Origin: Flavobacterium sediminilitoris
GTDB taxonomy: Bacteria; Bacteroidota; Bacteroidia; Flavobacteriales; Flavobacteriaceae
Direction: 5' to 3'
DNA length: 64,000 bases
NCBI RefSeq assembly: GCF_023008245.1
Contig: NZ_CP090145.1
Coordinates: forward strand, 2,294,001-2,358,000
This document shows, in pieces, positions 53,347-61,695 of this stretch. The translations under genes were made by a program, and so were the position numbers. The notes below the pieces were generated by a model. The model was not told the DNA's origin, made no database searches, and saw only the letters and a list, made by a program, of their open reading frames with translations. The stretch's first letter is position 1; each line of letters begins with the position of its first letter.

Positions 53347-53508
53347 GTTTATTTGTTTTAAATTATACACAGGTTAGTATATGAAAAGCAGGTGATTTCG
53401 AAGGACTAAACTTTCGATTAAACACAAAGTTTGATGTGAACCAAAAGCTTTGAATTTATTACTGTTTCGTCTATTTTTTATATACATTATTATGTGGTGT
53501 TTTGTTTT

Positions 53509-53991
53509 TTATTGGAATTTATTTTTTGATATAATGAAGTTTTTGAGTAACGATTTTAATTCTTGCGGTAAATCATTTTCTTCATAACTTAATGTCCAAT
53601 TTATAAGATTACCATTATCTAAATAAATAGTTACATCAATATATTCTCCATCATTTTCAGGGTAATAATTTAAGTATGTAAAATCTTTTGGAATTAAATA
53701 TTTCTCTGGAATTTCTCTGAATAATTTTTCATTAGAATTAGAGTAAGATTTTATTTTATCTGATTTTACCAATTCTTCTCCCTCATATTTTTCTGTAAAA
53801 AAAGAAACACTATCTAAACTAAATTGTATTGTGTTTTTTACATAAAATTCATTACTTATAGGTTCAGAAGTGTTAACCTCTGAAAAAATTATTTTCTCAA
53901 TAATGTAATTTTGTACTGTTTGTTTTTCTTTTTTTTGAGAATTACATGAAGTAAAAAAAAGAATGCTCATTAAACAAATTATTATTTTCAT
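53509..53991 (-). CDS. Small lipoprotein of unknown function
   Basis: A 160-residue protein with a clear lipobox (LFFTSC, lipidated C16). The mature part is beta-strand rich (IQFSLDSVSFFTEKYEGEE, YIDVTIYLDNGNLINWTLSY) with no motif I can name. Its start lies one base after the stop of the metzincin gene, so both belong to one transcript; an immunity or chaperone partner for that protease is conceivable but unproven. Confidence 0.65.
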   Translation of the reverse strand: MKIIICLMSILFFTSCNSQKKEKQTVQNYIIEKIIFSEVNTSEPISNEFYVKNTIQFSLDSVSFFTEKYEGEELVKSDKIKSYSNSNEKLFREIPEKYLIPKDFTYLNYYPENDGEYIDVTIYLDNGNLINWTLSYEENDLPQELKSLLKNFIISKNKFQ

Positions 53992-53992
53992 A

Positions 53993-55357
53993 CTAGTAAT
54001 TTAATATTAAACTTCTGTCTGTGCGGACAATGTTCCATTGCCACTTAAATAATGAATACATATTCCCTTTAAATTTGTTATCTCCTGAGCTATAATAACT
54101 GCCATTAGGAGCTCTATTTCCTTTTTGCCATTCATAATCCATATAATTATCGGTATAACCATGATAAAATTCGAATGAACTCAATGCTGATGAAAAAATA
54201 TGAGGCAAACTTAATGAATGACCGCACTCATGTATAACTGTTCTTTTACTATTAAGTCCTTGGTTGAATATAACATAATGATTTCCCCAAACATTTGTTG
54301 CGTTATCTAAAGAACAAATACCAGATGTTCTACCTGCATTTAAATCTGTATAAAACAAATAAGTTCTAGTGGTAGTATTATCATCTATTTGACCTGAAAC
54401 TGGTTTGTGCTTTCCATATTTTAAATACAAATTTTCTATAGAACTTCTAATTTGGTTAGCCGACATAGTATTTTTGTTGTTTATGAAGTTTTGAACATCT
54501 ACATCCGTGCTTGGCAAACTATTAATATCAAATTTTGTATCTACTTTGACTTCTGCTCTGATAAGTGCTTGGTTAAAAGATTGATTTTTAAATAAATATT
54601 GGTAATCGTTTCTTAAATTGGCTAAATTACTACTAGTTATTACATTTATAGCTACAATTTCGGCTTTTGGTATTACATTGTTTTTGTAAACCATAAGTTT
54701 ACCAACTTCTTCTTTTTGTACACCTAATTTTGCGAATATTTTTATTTCTTCGTGAGAATTTAAAGTACCTCCTTCACATTTTATGTTCACTTTTTTTTCT
54801 GCTAAATAATAATCTCTAGCTGTTGTGCCTCCTAAATTTTTAGTTCTTTTGGAACTAATTAAATCTTTTAAGTTTAATTTTGAAGGAGTTATTTTTAAAA
54901 ATGGATTGTTGCTTTTAAATAAAATTTCGGTAGCATCATCTACCAATGTCTCTAATTCTTCTATTTCGAGGTCTAAGTATACACCATTTTTGTGCATTCT
55001 AGAGCCATGAGAGAATTGTGCTGTTGTAGTGTATGGGAAAATAGATAACCAAGCAGGATAATAATCATTAGCATATGGAGAAATTGGATTTACAACATCA
55101 GTTGTTTTATATTCCATTTTTAGAGCAGCAACATCTTTACATAAAGCGGTAGGTGTGCCAATTGCAGTCCCATTATTATCATTTGTTACTGTTTCGATAG
55201 GATAGATATATTCATCCCTTAACCAATCAAAACCATACTTGCCGTTGTAGTCTGATGGTCGTCTAAAATGAACCATAAATTTTTTAAGTGTGGTGTTTTG
55301 AAATATTTTTCTTTTCGTTGGTTTGTATTCCCCAAATTTAATACTTGGATTTTCCAT
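53993..55357 (-). CDS. Metzincin-type zinc metalloprotease with FDWLR N-terminal domain
   Basis: A 454-residue protein. The zinc site is H376-E377-C-G-H380 with third ligand H386 (HECGHSLSLPH), and the Met-turn NYMDY has M406, both hallmarks of metzincins. There is no signal peptide. The N-terminal segment FMVHFRRPSDYNGKYGFDWL is one I have seen in Bacteroidota proteins that appear linked to type VI secretion or similar effectors, followed by a beta-sandwich-like middle (about 150-245). This suggests an exported or injected protease, but the delivery route is inference. Directly followed by a lipoprotein gene. Confidence 0.75.
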   Translation of the reverse strand: MENPSIKFGEYKPTKRKIFQNTTLKKFMVHFRRPSDYNGKYGFDWLRDEYIYPIETVTNDNNGTAIGTPTALCKDVAALKMEYKTTDVVNPISPYANDYYPAWLSIFPYTTTAQFSHGSRMHKNGVYLDLEIEELETLVDDATEILFKSNNPFLKITPSKLNLKDLISSKRTKNLGGTTARDYYLAEKKVNIKCEGGTLNSHEEIKIFAKLGVQKEEVGKLMVYKNNVIPKAEIVAINVITSSNLANLRNDYQYLFKNQSFNQALIRAEVKVDTKFDINSLPSTDVDVQNFINNKNTMSANQIRSSIENLYLKYGKHKPVSGQIDDNTTTRTYLFYTDLNAGRTSGICSLDNATNVWGNHYVIFNQGLNSKRTVIHECGHSLSLPHIFSSALSSFEFYHGYTDNYMDYEWQKGNRAPNGSYYSSGDNKFKGNMYSLFKWQWNIVRTDRSLILNY

Positions 55358-55498
55358 AATATTGGTATTAATGGCAACTAGTTTATATGTATGACAAAAT
55401 CATACAAAACCATCTATTTTTTAGGTAGATCAATATGATAAACCCTGTTTGTTTTATTTGTTCTTTACAAACTTAAACTATTCTTTTTACTCTTGCAA

Positions 55499-55547
55499 TA
55501 CGTATAAATACGTATTTTTCATTCTTTTTTGTACGTATTTATACGTA
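55499..55547. repeat. TACGTA inverted repeat
   Basis: TACGTATAAATACGTA (55499-55514) and its exact complement TACGTATTTATACGTA (55532-55547), with a 17-base loop. It lies about 140 bases upstream of the metzincin gene start. Confidence 0.75.
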
Positions 55548-55675
55548 CTAAAGGCTAAATGGTTTGCGAATTTTCTTTTTACAGTGTGTTTTGTTTATTT
55601 TGTTTTGGTAAAAATAAGATGCTTTTTTTTATTTGTTTTACGGTTTTCCGTAAAGAGGTGTTTTTTTGTGGTTCT

Positions 55676-55732
55676 TGAGTTCTCGATACTTTTTAACTCC
55701 GATTCTCTACGTTAAAAAACTCGAACTGACAG
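55676..55732 (+). repeat. Dispersed repeat B copy
   Basis: GAGTTCTCGATAC-type start, TCCGATTCTCTACGTTAAAA middle and CTCGAACTGACAG end. Related blocks lie at 51781-51840, 55907-55950, 56526-56582 and 58753-58808. Confidence 0.65.
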
Positions 55733-55794
55733 ATTGCTAAATACAAGCTACGTTTCTTTGAGTGCAAAACGTATTGAGAAGTTATACAAGAACT

Positions 55795-55890
55795 CAACAT
55801 TCTTTTTATAAAGACGTTCAAACTAATGTATAGTATTACGGAGTTGTTAATGAGATGCTTACAGCATGACAAGTTTGTAGTTCTCGATAC
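55795..55890 (-). repeat. Dispersed repeat A, copy 3 (reverse)
   Basis: Complement of the 49828 unit; contains TTAATGAGATGCTTACAGCA and TGACAAGTTTGTAGTTCTCG at its right side. Confidence 0.75.
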
Positions 55891-55976
55891 TCGTCACTTT
55901 GAGTGTGCAGCGTATCGAGAGTTTTACTCCAATTCTCTGCGTTTTTAAGTTAATACTTGCTAAATAGCAATATGTA

Positions 55977-56291
55977 TTACTACTAATCGAGTTTGGTTTA
56001 ATAGTAATTAAATTTTGTTTACTACTAATTAAATTATGCTTATTACTAATTGAGTTTGGTTTAATAGTAATTAAGTTTTGTTTACTACTAATTAAGTTTT
56101 GTTTACTACTAATTAAATTATGCTTATTACTAATTGAGTTTGGTTTAATAGTAATTAAGTTTGGCTTAATAGTAACTAAGTTTTGTTTACTACTAATTAA
56201 ATTAGGTTTATTACTAATTGAGTTTGGTTTAATAGTAATTAAATTTTGCTTAATGTTAATTAAACTAGTTTTACTACTAATTAAATTTGGT
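55977..56291 (+). repeat. 21-bp tandem repeat, 15 copies
   Basis: Fifteen head-to-tail units of exactly 21 bases, each of the form TTACTACTAATTAA plus a short variable end such as GTTTTGT, with no length variation. Units 4, 8 and 12 are identical, and units 3 and 7 are identical, showing a four-unit (84-bp) higher-order order. One forward frame (heptads such as LLLIKFC, LIVIKFC, LLLIEFG) and one reverse frame (QNLISSK, QNLITIK, PNSISNK) are open through the array, but neither has an upstream ATG. Probably a non-coding minisatellite. Confidence 0.9.
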
Positions 56292-56416
56292 TTAAACCTA
56301 AAGTATTTTGTGTCTTGCTAATTGAAATTCTTTTTAATGATAAATTTTCGTCAGTTGGAGTGATTTTATTCCTACTCTTAGGAAAGAAAATTGTATTGAG
56401 AAGTTATAAAAAAACG

Positions 56417-56508
56417 CAATATTCTTTTCATAAAAATGTTCAAACTAATGTATAGTATTACGGAGTTGCTAATGAGATGCTTACAGTATTACAAGTTTGT
56501 GGTTCTGG
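56417..56508 (-). repeat. Dispersed repeat A, copy 4 (reverse)
   Basis: Complement of the 49828 unit, closest to copy 3: shares the run AAACTAATGTATAGTATTAC and the following GGAGTTG. Confidence 0.75.
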
Positions 56509-56633
56509 ATATACGTTTCTTTGAGTACAAAGCGTATTGAGAAGTTTTACTCCAATTCTCTACGTTAAAAAAAATCGAACAGAGGAAGTGGTGGTTTTGT
56601 GTTGCATGTGTGTAAAAGTGTTTGTTATAATAA

Positions 56634-56664
56634 AAAAAGCAACTTGTTTGAAAAGTTGCTTTTT
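56634..56664 (-). terminator. Hairpin terminator after the haem lipoprotein gene
   Basis: Perfect 12-bp stem AAAAAGCAACTT / AAGTTGCTTTTT, seven-base loop, T run in the minus direction. Confidence 0.8.
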
Positions 56665-56688
56665 AAAGTATATAGTTAGTATTGGGTA

Positions 56689-58122
56689 TTATTTTTTAGA
56701 CGCTTTCATATTCTTGATAAACAGTTTTATTTCGTCTAAATGTTTTTGTTTTGTTTGTGTTACGCTAAGTTTACTTTCATAGTCAACTGCTCCATTGAAG
56801 ATATGACTAATGTTTAGCGATGAACCTCTACTTGCTGAGTGACAAGAGAAGCAGTTACCCATTCCTTCTACATTTTGACCGTGAATGCTTGTTGGAGAAA
56901 AGCCAAGTTGTTCATAAGTTTCCATAGTAATATTGTAGGCAGCTACAGAACCTCTTGGTAATTTACCAGGAGCAGAGTTGCTTAAAGCACTACCTAATGA
57001 AACTAATAATTTTGCTTGTTCGGTTGGGTAATTGTGTCCTTCGGTATTAATCCAGATAGAACCATTGTAAAAATAATTTTTCCAAACGTCTGTTAGTTTC
57101 TCTTTTACAGATGTATTAATAGCTGCGATGTTGTCATAATTTAAAGGTTCTTCTTGACTTGTTGAAAGAAAAGTATCACCAGCGTGACGTGGTACTCCAT
57201 ATTGGTTTACTGCAAAAACACTAGTGCTATCTGCATTTGGAGCATTACTTGTAATATTTGCAAGTGTAGCTGTTGCATGAACATCGAATAAAAGTTTGTT
57301 GGTTTTTGAAGTTACAGGAACATCGGATGTTGTGGTTGCTTTCCAATCATAATAAGGTGCAAGGTCATGATGTTCGAAAGTAGCCCAAACAAACTCAGGA
57401 TGGTTATAGACTATGCCTACAACATGCATTCCTAGTAGTGCAATTTTTGTGTCTTTTCCTTCTACAACTGCATCTGTTACAAAATAACCAGTAGTATCTG
57501 GAATGGCATCAGCACTTACCCATGCTATTTTTAATTCTAAAGAACCCACAGGGAAAGTAGCATTGGAATAATCGCTTTTTTTCATTTTAGCATATTTCCA
57601 AATACTGTTGTATAAACTATCGTTCACATGGATGGAGTAGTACACAGGGTAACTAGTAACATTAGAACTAAACGATTTGTTTGTATTTAGAATGTCACTA
57701 GTTGCTTGTTTTTTGTCTGATGCAGTTAAAACAATTTTATTGTTTGTAGTTGGAATACGTACTGTTTGAGAGGTAACTTGAAATAATTCCTCAAGGAATA
57801 ATGGTTGCCCCGAAACATCATTGGTTAACCAAAGAAACTTTTGCCAAGACCATTGATGAAAATCACAGTTACTAACGGTAGTATTGTCTCCAAAAACACT
57901 AGTTTTGTCTTCTCTAGGTGCTGGTGTTTTTCTTTTTCCAGTAATTGTGTCTACTGTAAACCAACTAGAAGGAGCTAAGCAGGCTTTATCTTCTTCTTTA
58001 ATGTAGGTTGCTACTGTTTCCTCTTTTTCTTCTTCTTCTTTTTGATTTTTTGGATCTTTACAGGATTGGGTGGAGAGTAAAACAAAAAGTAACAGCCCCG
58101 TTAGATTTTTAAATTTTTTCAT
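56689..58122 (-). CDS. Mono-haem c-type lipoprotein of unknown function
   Basis: A 477-residue lipoprotein (lipobox STQSC near residue 20) with an acidic linker (KEEEEKEETVATYIKEED) and a large middle containing NCDFHQWSWQKFLWLTND. Near the C-terminus is one haem-c motif C424-F-S-C427-H428 in GMGNCFSCHSASRG. It is thus anchored in the envelope and probably passes electrons or catalyses an oxidation. I do not recognise the large domain, and no redox partner gene is adjacent. It has its own terminator. Confidence 0.75.
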   Translation of the reverse strand: MKKFKNLTGLLLFVLLSTQSCKDPKNQKEEEEKEETVATYIKEEDKACLAPSSWFTVDTITGKRKTPAPREDKTSVFGDNTTVSNCDFHQWSWQKFLWLTNDVSGQPLFLEELFQVTSQTVRIPTTNNKIVLTASDKKQATSDILNTNKSFSSNVTSYPVYYSIHVNDSLYNSIWKYAKMKKSDYSNATFPVGSLELKIAWVSADAIPDTTGYFVTDAVVEGKDTKIALLGMHVVGIVYNHPEFVWATFEHHDLAPYYDWKATTTSDVPVTSKTNKLLFDVHATATLANITSNAPNADSTSVFAVNQYGVPRHAGDTFLSTSQEEPLNYDNIAAINTSVKEKLTDVWKNYFYNGSIWINTEGHNYPTEQAKLLVSLGSALSNSAPGKLPRGSVAAYNITMETYEQLGFSPTSIHGQNVEGMGNCFSCHSASRGSSLNISHIFNGAVDYESKLSVTQTKQKHLDEIKLFIKNMKASKK

Positions 58123-58839
58123 GTTTTCTGTTTTAAATTAATTAAATGTTTAGGATTTGTTTGTATATAATGAATTGTATAGGGATTTGAATGAATATAA
58201 AATTAAAGCTTGTTTTGATATTAGTTTGTTTTTATTATATTTTGTTTTTTGATGACCAATACAACTATTTGATGAAAATAGATTTTACGCGTCTAATTAT
58301 CAATAATTCAGCAGTATAGGTTTTTGTTGTTATCATTTCTACACAAATCTAAACATTGTTTTGTAAATATATACAGGTATTTTTACTTGTTTTTTAGAAA
58401 AAAAATATTTTAATTTTAGTTTAAAATGTATTGAAATAGAAGAAGTTATGATTTGTATCGAGAAATTTTGTTTTAGGACACAGGTTCTCGATACCTTTTT
58501 TATGAAATTGATTCTGAAATAAGTCAACTTAAATCTATTCCAAAGAACATAGATAAAAATGCAATGGAAAATTAATCTATAGTAGATTAATCAAAAAAAT
58601 AGATATTGAAGAATATTAAAGAGTGTATTATGAAGGTAATATTTAAATAGTATTAACTCGTTGGATGTAATTAATTTTGATGATTTTTTTTATCAATTCG
58701 AGTGTTTTTCGACAGAAAATCGTATCGAAAACAAGAAAAATTTCATTAAAAACGGTTCTCGATACATTTTTTGTTCCGTTTTACTGCACAAAAAATACTC
58801 GAACTGACGTTTTTAATAATTGCACCCAACGGGTTAGTA
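58123..58839. other. Intergenic region with long-hairpin element
   Basis: 717 bases without a credible gene. It contains an isolated repeat-B fragment near 58470-58500 and the 193-bp inverted element at 58649-58841. The rest is AT-rich with nothing I can name. Confidence 0.6.
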
Positions 58840-58841
58840 TT
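58649..58841. repeat. 193-bp inverted-repeat element (MITE-like hairpin)
   Basis: The outer arms are AGTATTAACTCGTTGGATGT and the complement of 58817-58841, matching at 20 of 25 positions, with only transitions. Further in, the arms match again (TTCGAGTGTTTTTCG with the complement of CAAAAAATACTCGAAC, and CGTATCGA with TCGATAC), so most of the element can fold on itself. The right arm touches the stop codon of the lipoprotein gene at 58840. The inner part is repeat B. Confidence 0.7.
58753..58808 (+). repeat. Dispersed repeat B copy inside the hairpin element
   Basis: CGGTTCTCGATACATTTTTT at the left and AATACTCGAACTGACG at the right, as in the other repeat-B copies. Confidence 0.65.
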
Positions 58842-59301
58842 ATTTTTTTATAATTACAATTGCTTTATTAACTTTAATACTAGGGTTTTTTGTTGTTTTC
58901 AATATTCCTTTGAAAGTGTAATTTCCATCCTCTTTAATCTTTAATGTTTTATTTTTTCCAGTAAAGTGCCACTTTGTTTCATCTCCAATTGTTGTTTTGA
59001 CTTCTCCAATTGTTACATTTTTTTCAGTAGGGTTAAATTCTAATATTCCGTAAGGTTCATCATTTCTGTAAATTCTAAATCGAAACTGGAAATGTGCTTC
59101 ATTTAAATATTCTAAATCCATTTCAGACCAGAAAGCTATTTCTTCGTCTTTTTTTAAGTTTAGATTAGTTTCTTTCTCGAAAATGTTTTGTTCACTTGTA
59201 CTAACTTTATTTATAGATAATCTTGCTATTTCTTCTCCTGTTAATAGATCACAAGACATTAATGTTAAAAGAGAAAATAATAGAATTGTTATTTTTTTCA
59301 T
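58840..59301 (-). CDS. Lipoprotein of unknown function
   Basis: A 153-residue lipoprotein with lipobox TLMSC at residues 13-17. The mature part reads as an immunoglobulin-like beta sandwich (EEIAFWSEMDLEYLNEAHFQ, FRFRIYRNDEPYG, ENKTLKIKEDGNYTFKG-like), ending in KAIVIIKK. No enzymatic motif. Its stop codon is overlapped by the long-hairpin element. Confidence 0.65.
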   Translation of the reverse strand: MKKITILLFSLLTLMSCDLLTGEEIARLSINKVSTSEQNIFEKETNLNLKKDEEIAFWSEMDLEYLNEAHFQFRFRIYRNDEPYGILEFNPTEKNVTIGEVKTTIGDETKWHFTGKNKTLKIKEDGNYTFKGILKTTKNPSIKVNKAIVIIKK

Positions 59302-59517
59302 GTTTGTTTCGTATTATATGAAACTAATCTGTATACTTCGTTTTTGATTATTTATTAAGTATATGTAGTTTATATCTGTTTTCACAAATCTAGTTTTTCA
59401 AATTGAAATTTACAATATTTATTTGTAGATGTTTTGAAAAGAATATTCTAACATAAAGTAGAAAAAAAATAAGTGTTTATTTATGGCATTATATTGATAT
59501 ACTTAGCTATATGTTTC

Positions 59518-59901
59518 TTAGCTAGTTTTGTTTGCACAGATAGATATAAAATAATCGTCTAAATCGCGAATTGAAAATTCTATTCGTCCAGAATTAATGT
59601 TCAAATGAGGTTCTTCTTCTATTTTTGCATTAAGCTTTTTTGCATTTTTCCAAATTAGGTTTAAATCATCTACAACAAAGTATAAAATGAGTCCGTTTCC
59701 TGCTTTTATATTCGGGTTAGATAAGGTTGGATGTTCGTGAGCGCTCCATTTATGCAATGATAAAATTTGTCCATTGTTATCGTTTGTCAAAATTTCAAAT
59801 GTGTCTCCACCATGTCCACTTTTACAGTTTAATAGTTTTTGATACCATTCTGAACTTTCGTGTACATTTTTAACTGCAATTATAGGTTCTGTTTTTATCA
59901 T
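59518..59901 (-). CDS. VOC (glyoxalase/bleomycin-resistance-like) family protein
   Basis: A 127-residue protein with paired beta-alpha-beta-beta-beta halves: TEPIIAVKNVHESSEWYQKL, LSLHKWSAHEHPT, YFVVDDLNLIWKNAKKL and FSIRDLDDYFISICA. It could bind a metal and act as a lyase, isomerase or binding protein; no substrate can be named. The ATG at 59901 is used, since the longer frame begins with TTG. Confidence 0.8.
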   Translation of the reverse strand: MIKTEPIIAVKNVHESSEWYQKLLNCKSGHGGDTFEILTNDNNGQILSLHKWSAHEHPTLSNPNIKAGNGLILYFVVDDLNLIWKNAKKLNAKIEEEPHLNINSGRIEFSIRDLDDYFISICANKTS

Positions 59902-59957
59902 TTTGAGTCTCAATATTTATAAATTCTAAAAAAAATATCATTAATTCATAGTACGTT

Positions 59958-60566
59958 TTAATCAAAGGAATTAATCTCTTGAATAATTTTACCTTCTCCG
60001 TTTAACATTTTAAACAATGGATTTCCAATGCTATCTACTGAAATAATAATTCTTGGTTTTTCATCGGGACCATTAATTACTAGGCTAGAATTACCATTAT
60101 TACTCATTAAATTAATTCTATTTATGTTACTTCCTATTTTACCCGATGTGTCTTTGTCATTAATGATTAATCCAGATCTATAGGTGTTATCATTGTTGCT
60201 TTGTTGAGATAATAGTCCAATAGCATCTGCATTATTATAATCTAAGGCTAAAGCATAAGTACTGGTTTTTGGATTTTTTGAAAGTGCTATTCCACCACAT
60301 TCATCTCCTTTTTCATTATAAAAGATTATACCTGCTGGATTAAGAGCTCGTTTGTATTTTTTACCTAAAATTATAGGTGGTTCCATTTTTTCCTGATTGG
60401 ATAAAACTATTCTATTAATACCATTTTCGTCTACTATATTAATGCGTTTTACAGTAATTTCATCAAAGGTTTCATTCATTGTTTTGAAAGAGTAAAGAAG
60501 CATTGAAAATGCTAGAGTAATTATTCCAGCATAAAACCCAAGTATCCATTGTGATGTTTTTTTCAT
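59958..60566 (-). CDS. Membrane-anchored protein of unknown function
   Basis: A 202-residue protein with an N-terminal membrane helix (about 8-27), then a repetitive beta-rich region: ITVKRINIVDENGINRIVLS, AGIIFYNEKGDECGGIALSK, RSGLIINDKDTSGKIG and PRIIISVDSIGNPLFKMLNG. I recognise the RINIVDENG/IIFYNEKGDECGG pattern from other Bacteroidota hypothetical proteins, with no known function. Confidence 0.65.
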   Translation of the reverse strand: MKKTSQWILGFYAGIITLAFSMLLYSFKTMNETFDEITVKRINIVDENGINRIVLSNQEKMEPPIILGKKYKRALNPAGIIFYNEKGDECGGIALSKNPKTSTYALALDYNNADAIGLLSQQSNNDNTYRSGLIINDKDTSGKIGSNINRINLMSNNGNSSLVINGPDEKPRIIISVDSIGNPLFKMLNGEGKIIQEINSFD

Positions 60567-60663
60567 TTTTAATTATTTTAATTTATTAAGTTTTGTATAA
60601 GTCAAATTTTATTTTGAAAATGCTAAATAGTATAATAGTAGAAGGGTTTACATAAGAAAGGAT

Positions 60664-61038
60664 TTAGTGATTGTTTTTATTTTCTAATAATTGGATCCGG
60701 TATTTAATCATTCTTTCAACTAGGTCAATAGGAATAGGTTTATCTAATGGAAATTGAACCGAACCTTTTCCTTTTTTATATTCGCTTAATTCCAAGTCGA
60801 ATTTTTCCATAGTAGTAGGGTGTGGATAAAGACCAACGTGTTTTTTATAGCCTGCAATCATAATTTGCTGTTCTCTTTTTCCATCTTCTACTAATGAATA
60901 TGCTGGAATATTATAATTGAACAATTCAGTTGCATTTGGTTTAACTTTAAGAATACACTTTTTTAACTCTATAAGTGCTTTTTTCGTTTTTTCAGGTTGA
61001 GTATTAAAATAGTCATCAACCGTTTTCGGCTTGTCCAT
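60664..61038 (-). CDS. DUF1801 family protein
   Basis: A 124-residue protein with the DUF1801 (YdhG-like) frame: TVDDYFNTQPEKTKKALIEL, NATELFNYNIPAYSLV, AGYKKHVGLYP and the closing GSVQFPLDKPIP. The fold is related to frataxin-like iron chaperones, but a function is not established. Its start overlaps the DUF998 gene by 23 bases, so the two are coupled. Confidence 0.82.
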   Translation of the reverse strand: MDKPKTVDDYFNTQPEKTKKALIELKKCILKVKPNATELFNYNIPAYSLVEDGKREQQIMIAGYKKHVGLYPHPTTMEKFDLELSEYKKGKGSVQFPLDKPIPIDLVERMIKYRIQLLENKNNH

Positions 61039-61678
61039 TTTTATATTTTTTAGTTTGTAATGATATTGTAATTAACCATAACACGCAGAATAACAGAACT
61101 ATTCTTCCTGACCAACCAATTAGTACATTCGGACCTAAATTTCCATTGTTCTTTGGTAATTCTGTAGTCATATCTATTATTGTGTATATTTCTGAAATCC
61201 AAAGTAGAATTGTCATTATTAATATTGGACCTTTATATTTTTTGTAATTCGGATTTTTAATAAAAACCCAAGCGAATAGCAATGAAGCCATTATTAAGAA
61301 TCCTAAAAATCCAGCTCCTACACTATGGATTAATCCGCTTGTAGTTGCTTGTTCCTGAGGAAGAGTTGCTGGGTCAGTGTTAAAAAGACCTGCCAATAAA
61401 AATCCGATTGCAGAAATAGCTAAAAATGTTTTTCCAATTTTTCCTCCAAGATTTGTGTAACATTTTCTTGATTGTATAATGAAAGACACAATGCTAAAAG
61501 TCATTAATGAAAATGCAATATTCATTAACCAACCATAATTACCAAGCGCTGTTTCGCTAATTGGTTGCCAAGATGGGTTGATTTCGGGGTTAGCAAAATG
61601 AGCAATGATTGTTATAACAATAGTAAGAATGCTCAAAAACACTGAAATGTTACTAAAGTTTGTCTTCTGTGATTTCAT
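61016..61678 (-). CDS. DUF998 family membrane protein
   Basis: A 220-residue membrane protein with about six helices (VFLSILTIVITIIAHFANPE, LMNIAFSLMTFSIVSFIIQS, FLAISAIGFLLAGLFNTDP, LLFAWVFIKNPN). The N-P-E-I-N-P-x-W-x-x-I-S-E segment and the middle GLIHSVGAGFLGF are typical of DUF998. Function unknown. Part of a minus-strand run with the SRPBCC and ArsR genes upstream. Confidence 0.78.
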   Translation of the reverse strand: MKSQKTNFSNISVFLSILTIVITIIAHFANPEINPSWQPISETALGNYGWLMNIAFSLMTFSIVSFIIQSRKCYTNLGGKIGKTFLAISAIGFLLAGLFNTDPATLPQEQATTSGLIHSVGAGFLGFLIMASLLFAWVFIKNPNYKKYKGPILIMTILLWISEIYTIIDMTTELPKNNGNLGPNVLIGWSGRIVLLFCVLWLITISLQTKKYKNGQAENG

Positions 61679-61695
61679 GTTTTTAGAGTTGGTTT

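Larger units (their letters stand above)
55358..56688. other. Repeat-filled intergenic island
   Basis: About 1.3 kb without a credible gene. In order: a TACGTA inverted repeat (55499-55547), repeat B (55676-55732), repeat A in reverse (55795-55890), a partial B copy (55907-55950), the 21-bp tandem array (55977-56291), repeat A in reverse again (56417-56508), a B-like piece (56526-56582) and a terminator (56634-56664). Confidence 0.7.

Noticed and set aside
55449..55715. 88-codon hydrophobic frame in the repeat island
   Set aside because: It runs across the TACGTA inverted repeat and repeat B, and consists of Phe/Tyr/Cys-rich low-complexity sequence; more likely AT-rich chance.
55977..56291. 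CRISPR-like array
   Set aside because: Units are 21 bp head-to-tail with no unique spacers between them, and no cas genes are present; a tandem repeat, not CRISPR.
56537..56782. 81-codon frame near the haem lipoprotein end
   Set aside because: Spans a terminator hairpin and the antisense of the haem-protein C-terminus; no independent support.
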